Source of the DNA: Wolfiporia cocos
Lineage: Eukaryota; Basidiomycota; Agaricomycetes; Polyporales; Phaeolaceae
Assembly: GCA_029448655.1 (NCBI GenBank)
Contig: JACCLO010000008.1
Span: forward strand, 3,286,001-3,350,000
DNA length: 64,000 nucleotides
Direction: 5' to 3'
In this document: one piece after another, positions 12,048 to 23,115 of the stretch
Numbering within the stretch: the first letter of the stretch is position 1
How the letters are laid out: each line of letters starts with the position of its first letter
The notes under the pieces: model-generated
What the model saw: only the letters and a program-made list of their open reading frames with translations
What the model was told of the DNA's origin: nothing
Database searches by the model: none
Made by a program: the position numbers and the translations under genes

Positions 12048-13755
12048 CTACAGCCAGCTGAAGGTGTGGTCGCTGCACGTAGAGGTGTCAGCCATCACAT
12101 TCAAGTCCACACCAATTCTCAGCTACTCACGTATATGCGAAGCCCACACGCTCATTCGCCGTGTCGAACACCTGCACGCAACCACGCTCAGCCCTCAGCC
12201 CCTATCTTCCACAATCAGCAGCCACGCCACTTACCGCGTAGAAGCGCTCCATGAACTTTTGCCCAATGATGAAGTCGAGCCCCTCGCCGCTGTTCGAGCC
12301 AAGGGGGCCGATGTTACCATACTGCAGCCCCGGCTTCCCGCCCCACGCCGTGTTCTGGTCCTGGGGGAGCAGCTGCGCCGTGGGATCGAGCACATGTTCC
12401 ACACCGCCTATCTGGAAGGTGAAGGGCTCGAGCGACGCGACGGACGACTCTGGGATGACGATCAAGCCCGTGTCGTTCGAGTCGTAGTACGCGCCCGGGA
12501 TGGACTCCTGGTAAGTCGAGTACCAGTTGTCTGCGATGTAGATCACTGTGCGTCGGCGACGTTGGGTTAGATTCCAAGAGGCTATGAGCGGGAGACGGTG
12601 TGCGTACGCGTGGTGCCGGTGTCGACGATCCCCGCGTAGGACCCTGGGATGACGGTGGTGGTTCCGTATGTCGCGCCCGTGACATTGATGCCCCAGTAGT
12701 AGCCTGCAGGCTCAGTCGCTGTGACAGGCGTGTATGTGATCTCGCCTATGTACTGCGGACCGGCGATCATTTGCGTAAGTCTGTGCGTGTACAGCCAGCC
12801 AATGCGCAAGATCGAGCTTACCAGGCTGTCGTCGATTCCGCCAAACGTAAGGGCGCCGTCTACAACACATGTGCGTTAGTCCTGCTGCATGCGGGACATC
12901 AGCATCTCGGTGCGCACTGGTGTCGCTGTAAGAGTCCGCGGGTGCGAACGAGACGCCGAGGACCTCGGTCGAGATGAGCTTTTGCTCGAGCGCGTTGTTC
13001 ATTACTGTCGGGATCTCGGCATTCACATTCGGGTACAATGTGCCGAGTGTGAGGTCGACCGGACCAACGCCGATAATGCCGTCAACGCCTCTGCGGAGGA
13101 ACGAGTATCCAATCAGTCCCTCTGGTAAGAGAAAAGATGTCTAGGATGAGACGCACTCAAACTCCGCATACTCCAACGCGTCTCCGATAGACTGGTTGGT
13201 GATGACAAATCCAGACGCGATGGTGACCTGGTCAAGGTCTGCGACACATTTCAATGAGTGCTTGGTCGAGAATAAAAACAGAAAATTGTGCACATTCATA
13301 TCCGGAGAAGTACCCTGAGCCATAGGTGACGTTCACTTCCTGACCAGTGGGGATGCTCGTCTTCGTCTTCACATACTTCTTACCCGTGCTATTCTCCCCA
13401 GTCAGAGAAATACTCCTAATCGAAACAGCACGACGCACCCAACGAATGTGTTGGAGCTTCCCGTGTCAACAATAAGGTTGTAGTATGTCGCAGGCGAACC
13501 GACACCGATCGATGCCGTGTACTGCACGTACGCGAGGTTGGTAGCAGGGATCGTCGTCGCGCAACCTGAGCCGCGGCTCTTATGCAACTGCGCACGGGCA
13601 CGGTCTGCATCAGGTGCACCATGCATATATGCGCCTGTGCGGCCCTTGACGGGATCGAGCGCGAGCTTGGTGACCGCATTCGTAGTAACCGGGTTCGCTA
13701 CGGAGACAGAGGCGATGGCGAGGACGACGAGCGTGCGCAGCGAAATGACGGCCAT
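12048..13755 (-). CDS. Secreted aspartic protease B (polyporopepsin-like, A1 family), 9 exons
   Basis: A pepsin-type endopeptidase, predicted secreted and acting outside the cell. Exons (minus): 13,755-13,439; 13,388-13,294; 13,238-13,157; 13,090-12,918; 12,859-12,822; 12,752-12,608; 12,545-12,235; 12,171-12,131; 12,072-12,048. All introns are GT-AG. The joined frame is 408 residues without a stop. Residues 1-20 form a signal peptide and a propeptide follows. The catalytic motifs are VDTGSS (Asp97) and VDTGTT (Asp279). The C-terminus reads VGFAYTDHTFSWL, four residues beyond protease C. Exon lengths match C except in exons 1 and 9. Length and motifs fit fungal polyporopepsin precursors. It lies between the arms of the inverted duplication. 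Confidence 0.9.
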
Positions 13756-13844
13756 AGCGACCAGCTAGATGCCTTTTGCGAGTGATTCGCTGTAGAGCGG
13801 GTCTAGGGGTGTGCCACAAGGGGGAGCTGCGCAGGCGGAACGCC

Positions 13845-13854
13845 ATATTATATG
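13845..13854 (-). promoter_or_regulatory. TATA-like box of protease B
   Basis: The minus strand reads CACATATAATATGG about 90 bp upstream of the ATG at 13,755, a position equivalent to the TATA-like box of protease C. Confidence 0.5.
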
Positions 13855-14756
13855 TGCAAGCTCGCATCAAAGGATGACGGAGGACGGGAACTGTGGAACC
13901 GGCGGCGCACAGCGCATAATGGACTCACCGCATGGCATCGCGCCTGGCCAGCGAATCACCGCCGCGGGGAAGCACATGCATTCCCGAACACAGACTAGAG
14001 AATCTCGGATGGTGCCACCGGTTGCACAGGGCCCCGCATGGCGGCGTCACGAGCACGAGGCTCTCAGAGCCGGCGGGTAGAATATGCGATCAAAGACCAC
14101 ATCAAGCCCACTACAGTGTGCGCGTATCGGGACAAGTACAGAACGAGTGCGGCTGCAGTGCGCGCTGAGCCGACCCGCGTGTGGCGTGAGGCATCGAAAG
14201 TGCGACCTTCTCTGTGGAGGAGGCGGATCAAGGTCGCCTAGTCAGTGTCGCGAAGGCGGCTGATGGCGGTGAGACTTGGAGCAGGCCTAGGCGCGGGCGC
14301 ATGTCGCTGAGCGCCCCTCGCCCGATCATGCTCTTACCTAAACTTGAATCAATGCTATGCTCATCAGGAAAGAATCAACACCGTATATACTCATATTCAT
14401 CGCTGGCTCTACAACCATCGGTCACATCGAAGATATCGCCTGAGGATCCGTGGGCTCAAGACAGAGTGCTACAAATGCATGTATATTGCAAAACTATTAT
14501 TGTTCTACCCCACCAGAGCATAGCCCGAAATGTATCCTTTGACTCAGTTTATAGGTGCACACTACGGATGAATCGATGACTAGTGAGAATCCTGTCTCTG
14601 TGTATAAAGGTCATGACAGAAAATTGTAACGGACGTCAAACGTTCCCACTGTGACATCATTGTGAGTGTTAAACAATGTGGGACGCGCCCGGTTTCCTTC
14701 AGAGCTGTGAAGGCTTGATGTTGGCCATGTGATTCCATCAGGTCTGTACTTAGTTC
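13855..14756. other. Intergenic region upstream of protease B
   Basis: The proximal part (to about 14,060) resembles the upstream regions of proteases A and C, including a GGTGCCACCGGTT block. The rest holds no gene or repeat that I recognise. Confidence 0.4.
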
Positions 14757-17700
14757 AACTCAGATAATTACAAGTGCTGCGAGAACCTCATGTGAGCCAC
14801 CGCGTACAGGATCCCAAACCCATTGCATTCATCGAATAGGATCCTCCACTGTGTAACGGCCAATACCTCACGCTCACTGAAGGACCAAGTATCAAGGATG
14901 TAATACTTGCCCAGCCTTCAAGTGATATAGAGGTGGCAAGAGGCGAAAAGCGAAAGGGGACTGCCGCAAGTGAATGCAGGAGGCTTTAAAGCTCAAGGTA
15001 AAGTTACCCCTCAGGTCCCGTAGATAGCGAGATTGTCGCAGCTCAGGCGACGAGCCCGGAGAGAAAAACAATAGATGGCAGGGGATGTTGCCTAAGGTCA
15101 TGACGCCACAATATGATTACGAATTCTTGGTTAGTCAGGTAAGTCGAACCCTGAATACAATGTCAGATTGGGGTCGACTCGGTACTCAGTAGTGCGCTCG
15201 CATCTCAGAACCAGTGAGCAAGGAGCGCCCTGCAACAAGGTCGAGGCATGCTTGCGGCCTACGGCATAGTATCCTGGATCTTGTCAGCACGATTTTCATG
15301 CATTCTGCCTGATATGCGTTAATGCCATCACGGCGCCCATGATGTGCGCTGGATGAAGTGGGCGCGCGGACCCGCGCGGTGGAGCCTGAATGGACCACGA
15401 CTCGAATATTCAAGAGGCGTAGTCCGCAGCTGTTTTGAGAAGCGGTGCGGGCGCCTGCGGCGCTGGGCATGATCATTATGTCACAGCCGGGGCCGGTGCA
15501 CATTCGCAGATTATGTTAGCAACCGTATCCTGCACTACCAACAGCGTTAAAGCAATCGTGTGGTATAGAAGGGTTAGTGTGCTCTCTCATCTCCTTGACA
15601 TCGTCCTTGTTTGCCTTTTGCCTATAGTCATGTCTGACCCCCGCTTACATTTCAATGGCAGAGTCGGATGTTCGTTTTCCGGCGCATTAGTTGCCCTATT
15701 GTAAGTGACCAACAGCATCCTTCTATTGCATATCCCTTGATTATGAAGTAGCTTGCATGGTATAAGCGTTGCTCAGACTATGTTTTACTTCTGGAATTAC
15801 ACGACGGATAGGTCTGCTCTCCGAGCTTTGGTGCGCTTTCTCAATATGGCATCCGAAGATACCTTACATGTTGCATCACCTATTAGGTGATTCTTCTCAG
15901 GTATTCCTAATTTGGTACCCACCAAATCCACGCGTTACGCGAGCACTGATCATATCGAAGAATCCTTGACACAGGGAAAACATGTATTACAGTGGCGGTG
16001 AGACTTCTTCATAAGTTACTGCAATTTGCTATTACTATACTCCAGTCACAGGCAATTTGGATTGTGTTGGTGCACGACCATATGAATGTCAATACATTGA
16101 CACACTCAACATACCATGAGGTGAGAAAAATCACTATCTTTGAGTCAGCAGAGTGCTGCAGATATGATAATTCACAGACTAATTGCAGTACGTAACGGTC
16201 GGTCATGCTATTAAATGCAGTAGATCATCAGCCGTGTCCTCAGATTGAATATTTTGTGTCAGCGAGTATATTTCGACAGTGTGTATGGCTGTAGGTAATT
16301 AATCTGAAACAGATGGTTATGGTGGCTTTTGTGCAATCGTACGCAGCTTTCAATTATTGTGGCAACGATGCCTTGTGCTGATATAACTCAGATTTTACCT
16401 CCATATTGTCTGGAAAAGTATTGTCATCATTTAGCACTGTTCATAGCTTCACCGACATTGACGATAGTTGGTAGTCCCGTCAAGTCATCGGGTTCAACGG
16501 CCACTTATGCTCCTTGGGGTAGGTACTATATGTTACTTTTTGTTAGCATCTAGAGCTATGCTCACGGACACTCAAGATGACATCAGCAATATTATCTTTC
16601 GGTGAGCATACTCCTGCACTGGGTATCAGATATGTATGATAACTTCTTGAACGCAGGGCTTAGCATTGGTCCGTTAATGTCATTTTCGTTGATGTCGTTC
16701 AGAAACTTACTGCTTGACTAGCGATCACTCACAATGTGTATGTATCTCAAGGGTTCTCTGGGTATATGACGAGGGTTGATCGAAACTGGATCATGAAGGT
16801 GGCAAAGCGACACTGCAGAGAATTTCCTTCTGCTAGCTTGGACACCGGTGCGCTTACCTATCACTGTGTCATACGAGCTCAACCTGAACATAGGTTCTTG
16901 TATCAGCTGCTGATCCAGCTAGTCTCACTTCTTGTGACCGACTTAGTGATTGCCATCACCTTATGCTGGACCTTTCAGCAGAGCAAATATGGCTCTAACC
17001 CGTATGTTTCTATCGTGCACGTACAACAGTGGCTTTGCATCATAAAGTATGACAGGATCATCATCACACTATCCAAGCTCATAATGTCTGCTGTTCAACG
17101 TGGTGTCATGCTGAGGTATGTCAATAGTATCATCGACGACGAACACTACAAGCAAAATACTACTTTCAGTATTATAGAGATCGCTCTCATTGTTGCGGTA
17201 AGTGATACATTGGGACTTTTTAATCATGTGTATCCCATATATTGCTATTGTCTAATAGGCCATTGAGGATCGTCAACATGGCACGAATACAATTGACCTC
17301 TTTTACTTCCCGATTGGATCAGGTGAAGGTCCCGACATCGGTGCTGGTACGAATTTGAGGCTGATAATGAATGGTGGCAGTATATGTTAACGCATTACTA
17401 ACAACGCGAGTCTTTTGCATCTATTTTCCAAATAATGCTGACCAGGTTATTCTAGGCTTAATGCACGCCATTACCTGAGGAGTATCATCGATGATACAGC
17501 TCATAGTATTTCTCTATCCACTTTGGGCCAGTTTCAATCTGAGGTTGAAACACACCGATGACCGATCTTGTATTTTGGAGTCAGGTGTGTGGGTATAGCA
17601 TCTCCCTTTCCGGAGTCTTATGATTGTGGCATCATGAAATGATTGATGACTCCGTGAATGACACCTCATCGCGGTGAAACCCATACTCAGCTCGCTGCTT

Positions 17701-18110
17701 TTGCCACATACATGCTACATATTCCCTGTGTTTGGTGTATTAATCACAGCCAAAAAATCCTCTGACGATGGAATTCTATCATCAGTGCATGGAGTATGTT
17801 GAGCGCAGGCGGCAGCAGCAACTTCCATTTTTGCGCGATGCACAGCCAGCTGTGTCTAGGTGTTTCTACTTGAGATTTAGATTCCTCTCTACTTCCGTAA
17901 CAGTCTCCTGGAAAGCATTTCCGCGATGAGCAAGCGATGGCCTTACATATATACACACGCAAAGTGATGAGGATATATCAAATCGTCAGGGTGAGATGAT
18001 CGAGCGACCGATCTTACGAGCGCCTAGGCATGTGTTGCTTCCTCCAAACGCGGATCGGCTCAGCGCTCATCGATGTCCACCACCACCAGGCCAGCTAGGC
18101 GAAATCGTTC
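14757..18110. repeat. Right arm of inverted duplication (DUF6534 unit)
   Basis: Reverse-complement counterpart of 8,017-11,283. The block at 17,990-18,040 (ACGAGCGCCTAG) matches 8,060-8,090 next to the T1 insertion, and the region from 18,115 onward pairs with 2,573-3,089, showing the arm includes protease C. Confidence 0.85.
15630..17561 (+). pseudogene. DUF6534-type membrane protein, right-arm copy, probably decayed
   Basis: Multipass membrane protein family of unknown function. Exon 1 starts at 15,630 (MSDPRLHFNGRVGCSFSGAL) and ends at a GTAAGT donor near 15,700. Exon 2 carries ISVAQTMFYFWNYTTDRSALR (about 15,760-15,840). Later exons carry AIWIVLVHDHMN (about 16,045), a 176-codon open stretch (16,736-17,266) with LLVTDLVIAITLCWTFQQSK, then DLFYFPIGSG (about 17,295), and a last exon LNARHYLRS ending at 17,561. 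The order matches the family, and no early stop is seen in exons 1-2. I cannot build a clean full-length frame through 16,200-16,730, so it is listed as probably decayed. Confidence 0.6.
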
Positions 18111-18529
18111 CTTTCTAAGCAATACAGAGAGTCAGCTTCTCGATGCTTGACGTTACGCGCGGCCTCTGAATCCCCTGAACGACTGAGTACTGAATGATCC
18201 AGAGCTCAGCTTGCGATCCAGTACTTTCACGTCTCAGCCCAATTATGTGGTCTTGGAGTCTTAACTCGCTGCATTGCACCGGCGCCGACTCTGAGAATTG
18301 GTGCCCCTGACTCAGGCCCGCCATAGGACGGTCACGGTCGTTCCTTCCTGAGAGTCTGAAACCGGTGGCGCCATCCCGCGATTCTGTGAGCGTGAGGATC
18401 CATGTGCTTCCTGCGACAATGATTTGCTCGCCAGGAATACATAGCGTGACGCCATGAGGTCAGACTGTTATCCGCTGCGCGCTGCCGTATTCACAATTCC
18501 CATAACCCGTCGTCCTATGCGAGCTCAGG

Positions 18530-18541
18530 CATATATAGCGG
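18530..18541 (+). promoter_or_regulatory. TATA-like box of protease C
   Basis: CATATATAGCGG lies about 80 bp upstream of the ATG at 18,616. It is conserved with the box upstream of fragment A. Confidence 0.55.
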
Positions 18542-18615
18542 CAGTACTCTCTTGTGTGGCACCCTCAGGTCGGTTCCCCTAGCTGGCAACTAGCCGAGGC
18601 CTCTAGCTGGTCACC

Positions 18616-20294
18616 ATGGTCGTCATTTTGCTACGCACACTCGTCGTCCTCGCCGTCGCCTCTACATCTGTGGCGAACGCGGTCATCAAGCTTGCGCTCG
18701 ATCCCGTCAAGGATCGCACAGGCGCATACATGCAGGGTGCACCCGATGCGGACCGCGCTCGTGCCAAGCTGCAGAAAAGTCGTGGCTCGAGTGACGCGAC
18801 GACTATCCCTGCGACGAACCTGGCGTATGTACAATACACTGCGTCGATCGGCGTCGGCTCGCCTGCGACGTACTACAATCTGGTCGTCGACACAGGGAGC
18901 TCGAACACCTTTGTTGGGTGTGTGGAATATCTTTTCATGAATGAAATGTGCTGATGTACACGAACAGTACCGGGAAAAAGTACGTGATCACAAAGACAAG
19001 CATCCCAACTGGCCAAGAAGTGAACGTGACCTATGGCACTGGCTACTTTTCCGGATATGAATGTGTGTAATCTATCGTGTGCATTTCCTCAATATAATCT
19101 CATTTTGACGTGCTGCAGACCTCGACCAGGTCACTATCGCATCCGGGTTTGTCATTACCAACCAGTCCATCGGGGACGCCCTGGAGTATGCAGATTTCGA
19201 GTACGTCACATCCTATACATTCGTTTTCTTCGTAATGGTATTGACCTAATACTGTTGCCCGGCAGAGGCGTTGACGGCATTATCGGCGTTGGTCCGGTCG
19301 ACCTCACACTCGGCACATTGTACCCCGATGTGAACGCAGAGATCCCGACAGTGATGAACAATGCGCTAGAGCAAGGCCTCATCTCGATCGAGGTCCTCGG
19401 TGTGTCGTTCGCCCCCGCGGACTCGTACAGTGACACTAGTGCGCGCAGGGGAAGCGACGTCCCTTATGGAATAGTACTGACGCATATATGGGTGCAGATG
19501 GCGTGCTCACGTTCGGTGGGATCGACAGCAGCTTAGTGAGTTCAATGGTGCTCTTTTGGGTAGTGGTATGTGTGCAAGCTGACACGGATGATGGTCGATG
19601 CGTAGTATGTTGGCGACATCGCATACACGCCCGTCACGGCGACTGAGCCCGCAGGCTACTACTGGGGCATCAACGTCACGGGCGCGACGTACGGAGCCAC
19701 TACCGTGATCCCAGGATCGTACGCGGGGATCGTCGATACCGGCACCACGCGTATGTCAACCGTCTTCGTCTTCCTCTCATATCCGTGCTAATCAATGTCC
19801 CCATCACAGTGATCTACATTGCAGATAACTGGTACTCGACTTACCAAGCGTCCATCCCGGGCGCATACTATGACTCGGAGGACACGGGCTTGATTGTCAT
19901 TCCCGAGTCATCCGTAGCATCGCTCAAGAACTTCACCTTCCAGATCGGAGGTGCGGAGTACGTGCTCGACTCCACGGCGCAGCTGCTCCCCCAGGACCAG
20001 AACACGGCGTGGGGCGGGAAGCCGGGGCTGCAGTACGGGTACATCGGCCCTCTGGGCTCGAACAGCGGCGAGGGGCTCGACTTCATCATTGGACAGAAGT
20101 TCATGGAGCGATTCTATGCGGTGAGTGGCACAACTGTCGACTACGGTGTAGGAGGCTGAGTACGGTGGCGCGTAGGTATTTGACACAGCGAATGAGCGTG
20201 TGGGCTTTGCGTATACGTAAGTGCTTGACACCCGGCATAGAAATGGATGTTTTTGCTGATGCTCCCCACTTGCAGTGCCCACACCTTCACCTGA
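18616..20294 (+). CDS. Secreted aspartic protease C (polyporopepsin-like, A1 family), 9 exons
   Basis: Pepsin-type endopeptidase, predicted secreted. Exons: 18,616-18,917; 18,968-19,062; 19,119-19,200; 19,266-19,438; 19,498-19,535; 19,606-19,750; 19,810-20,120; 20,176-20,216; 20,276-20,294. Introns are 50-75 bp with GT-AG ends, and the joined frame is 401 residues. Residues 1-22 form a signal peptide, followed by a short propeptide. The catalytic Asp residues are in VDTGSS (Asp92) and VDTGTT (Asp274). The conserved Tyr-flap region lies in exons 2-3 (TYGTGYFSGYE). The C-terminus is FAYTAHTFT. The splice pattern and sequence closely match protease B. The start is fixed by the signal peptide and by alignment with A and B. 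Repeats begin about 460 bp downstream. Confidence 0.92.
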
Positions 20295-20755
20295 GTGCAG
20301 ACAGGCCAATGCACCGTATCTCAAACGGGCTCGACAGGAAAGACGTTAGCTGATACTTGATCGAATGCATGTACATATACCGGAGATGGCATGCTCGAGC
20401 CTTTATGTGACTTGACTGTGTTTAAAGACTTATATACCGCGACCAGCAACCAGGTACATATACGGCCGCTAAACATCGCGGGTGATTGAGAGACTATAGG
20501 CGGAAGGAGCAAAGAACAATAAGAAGGCCTCGGAGAAGACGATTTGAGTACATAGGTGTTTCCCTGCATGTCAATACGGGCAGAGGGTGCATCACGACGG
20601 AAAGAAGCGGCGCAGGTGGCGGCAAACCGAAACGGCGACGAGCGGAGCAGATAGGATCGCCCGCTGAGTGGAATCCTTGATAAGTGATGCAATTGAAGCG
20701 TCGGCATGCGGCGAAGGTGCCGCCACCGCCGGCATACTGAACACGATAGTCTCGT
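20295..20755. other. 3' flank of protease C
   Basis: No gene supported. Long minus-strand ORFs crossing 20,321-20,959 lack a recognisable domain and run into repeat ends. Confidence 0.4.
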
Positions 20756-20842
20756 CCCCAGCCCTTGCACGTGGCTGCTGCCACTCGGGAGAACCCGAGC
20801 GGAGTGCGAAAAACATATCGCACGCAGCCACTGTACAAGGTC
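20756..20842. repeat. Small foldback unit E1
   Basis: A nested double hairpin. The outer stem GTGGCTGC / GCAGCCAC spans 20,771-20,831. An inner hairpin CTCGGG-AGAA-CCCGAG is followed by the conserved loop-side string GCGGAGTGCGAAAAACATAT. It is homologous to E2 at 23,041-23,100 (reverse orientation), but the stems differ by paired changes. Confidence 0.65.
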
Positions 20843-20914
20843 TGGTGTAGTCTCGTGACCAGACGGTAAACACCGGACGGAGTTTGAATATCTGAAGGCT
20901 CGTCGCGGTGTATA

Positions 20915-21624
20915 ACGTCTGGTAGATTTCGTATAGGCGGGTGTAGATGACTCCACCACGTGATGCTTTTAGCGTTACCTGGCCGTTACCCTGCGTTACC
21001 CTGCGTTAGTTGGCAGCTGTGCTACTGATTATAGAGGCACGTACAATGTCCTGAAATGCCTTCCGGGCAGCTTTCGTTCGGATACCAGCATCGTGCGAGC
21101 GTGGTGGGCAATACCATCACCGAAGAATCAGTGAGATTTCGTCAATCATCATGAGAGCCGTGCGAGCATAGCGGGCCTTCGCATTAGTCTTTAGATGAGG
21201 AATATCAGGATTCCAGCTGATCGCCCACAGAAAGGTTGCCAGGTCCATATTATGCTGATCCATAAAGTCCAGAATAGCTAGAACACGTTCGGTAATTTTT
21301 TCGCTGCCTTCAGCCTCTAGTGTTGCATGTAGTCGCCGAGTACGCTGCTGCCAGTGTGAACTGCCGCCCAAGGAGTCCCCACAGTCATCATCAACGTAGG
21401 CCGTTTCATCTTCACTAATGTCGGTTTCAGAGTCCGAGCTACTATTGTAGTATCTATCCATAGTATATACAGAGCATACAGTAATTAAGGCAGCAGTAAG
21501 TAACGATTCACGTCCGTGCTAATTGCAGCGTGTTAATCTCTAGACGCGTCGAAACGCGAGCGTGACAATTCACGATCACGTGGTGGGGTCATCTACACCC
21601 GCCTATACGAAAGCTACCAGACGT
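20915..21624. mobile_element. TIR element A (710 bp), TA target duplication
   Basis: Inverted repeats of about 50 bp begin ACGTCTGGTAG and include GGCGGGTGTAGATGAC. TA duplications lie at 20,913-20,914 and 21,625-21,626. The right arm of element B preserves the uninterrupted site (GTGTATAAGATAGACC in reverse at about 22,325-22,340), which proves insertion with TA duplication. It contains one 114-codon ORF. Confidence 0.8.
21117..21461 (-). CDS. Hypothetical protein in TIR element A (114 aa)
   Basis: The N-terminal third is Ser/Asp/Glu-rich and acidic (SSSDSETDISEDE). The C-terminal half has alternating hydrophobic residues (ILDFMDQHNMDLATFLWAIS) reminiscent of N-terminal regions of large transposon-associated proteins of Agaricomycetes, but I cannot assign a family. 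It is probably the truncated N-terminus of a longer ancestral protein left in a deletion derivative. Function unknown. Confidence 0.4.
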   Translation of the reverse strand: MDRYYNSSSDSETDISEDETAYVDDDCGDSLGGSSHWQQRTRRLHATLEAEGSEKITERVLAILDFMDQHNMDLATFLWAISWNPDIPHLKTNAKARYARTALMMIDEISLILR

Positions 21625-22404
21625 TAAGATAGACCCAAGTCATACTCAACCAGGGGGTGTCACACCGTGACATCCACGTGCCGCAGACTAATCCGGCATG
21701 ATCAGGACTTGTCTATTACATGATATGTAAATTACAAAAACAGAGTACACGTGCTGTCCTGGGCATGAAAGGATTCAATCTATGTTACATTGTCTAGCTT
21801 GGCCGAGACACCTTCTGGGGTCACTCTACGACCATGGTCGCCGCCCAAGCTGCTTAGGAGCCAGAGAGTCCCTTGCGGTATGCATCCATAAACATCTGCG
21901 AACGCATATAGAATTTATGTAAACGTCAACAATTAACTCACAATATAACGAGGCAGTATATCATACCTTTGAATGTCCGCTTTGTGGATTGTATGCTCTT
22001 AGCAATGGTCTCTCCAGACTACATGTTGGAAGACACAACCTGTATGTCTGGGCATATATTCGATGGATAATGTCATCCTCCTAAATTGTGCGATGCTGAC
22101 TAATTCGACGGATCGGCCACATAAATAGCCACATAAGAAGGGACTGATGCACTTTATCAAAAATCGAAAACCTGAGAATCCTCAACCTTTGTGTTTGCAA
22201 GAGATCTCAGGTTTTAGATTTTACTCAAATGGTCTTTGACCATTGTTATGTCAAATGCAAGTTGCCCACTCTGTCAAACTTGTCTCGGCGTGACAGATTT
22301 TGGTCATGTGACGTGATTGAGTATGACTTGGGTCTATCTTATACACCGCGCGAGCCCTCAGATATTAAAACTCCGCCGGTGTTTACCGTCTGGTCACGAG
22401 ACTA

Positions 22405-23030
22405 GGTCTGGTGGGTTTCGGCAGGGCGGGTGTAGGTGACCCTCGTGACCGCGACGCTGGCGCTTACAGTGCGCGACGCGTCGCCTTTGTAACGTCAAGC
22501 TGCCAGTCATACGGTGTTTTATCAGGGCCGAATATACTCTGAAAGTGCTCAGTTATAATACGACGTGTATTTGCCGACGAGTACTGGCGGGTTTTTGCCG
22601 CTGTAGCACGCGCCGCATTGAGCATATCTGTGAATTCGTCAACTTCACGATCAAAAAGACTTGTGTAGGTCTGCTTAGAGGGCATTATAAAGGCAGATAT
22701 AGTGCCTATGTAGCCAGTGTAAGGAGCGCATATATGCGATGCACATTCATGCGTCGCCGACGCGGGACATGGGCGCTTACATGGGCGCTTGCTCCTCGCA
22801 CACAGCAATCACTGCAGGTGTCTCTAAAAATGCACATACACATAAATCTTGGAAATGCTGTGGTCCTTTACCATCTAACAAAGTCATCCATGTGGTTTAT
22901 ATGAGTTAAGCACCACTACAACACGGAGACTTAATGTCTTCTTGCCGCAGGCGTGGGCGCTTACATAGGCTCACGCACCGTAGGCGCCAGCGTCGCGGTC
23001 ACGAGATGGGGTCACCTACACCCTCCACCA
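22405..23030. mobile_element. TIR element D, deletion derivative with helicase-like remnant
   Basis: The left end (GGTCTGGTGGGTTTCGG, then GGGCGGGTGTAGGTGACC) and right end (22,985-23,030) are inverted repeats of about 55 bp. They share the GGGTGTAG-TGAC core with element A, so they are likely one family. It contains the N-terminus of a helicase-like ORF. Confidence 0.6.
22464..22685 (-). pseudogene. N-terminal fragment of RecQ-like helicase of transposon origin
   Basis: The ATG at 22,685 opens a frame ending FGPDKTPYDWQLDVTKATRR before running into the element's inverted repeat. The PYDWQLDV string resembles the region just before the Walker A motif in RecQ-like helicases that are abundant in basidiomycete mobile DNA. 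The ATPase motifs themselves are absent. The upstream 41 codons in the same frame are probably not coding. Confidence 0.5.
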
Positions 23031-23115
23031 GCTTATACCAGTGGCACCTGCAATATGTTTTTCGCACTCCGCCCGGACATGTCCGGGCTGCAGGTGCCAC
23101 GTGTATAAGGTCTGG
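23028..23115. repeat. Small foldback unit E2
   Basis: The outer 12-bp perfect stem GTGGCACCTGCA / TGCAGGTGCCAC spans 23,041-23,100. The inner palindrome GCCCGGACATGTCCGGGC is at about 23,071-23,088. The string ATATGTTTTTCGCACTCCGC is shared in reverse with E1. Confidence 0.65.

Larger units (their letters stand above)
20850..22402. mobile_element. TIR element B, TA target duplication, containing element A
   Basis: Both ends begin GTCTCGTGACCAGACGG and continue as inverted repeats for about 100 bp (interrupted on the left by element A). TA dinucleotides flank it (20,848-20,849 and 22,403-22,404). The interior has no recognisable gene. Confidence 0.7.

Noticed and set aside
12064..12977. Plus-strand ORFs of 125-168 codons
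   Set aside because: Antisense to exons of protease B.
20321..20959. 212-codon minus-strand ORF
   Set aside because: Crosses the 3' flank of protease C, foldback E1 and transposon ends. No domain recognised.
21117..21461. Naming the 114-aa ORF as a specific DUF family
   Set aside because: Only a loose resemblance to N-terminal regions of large transposon proteins, not enough to name.
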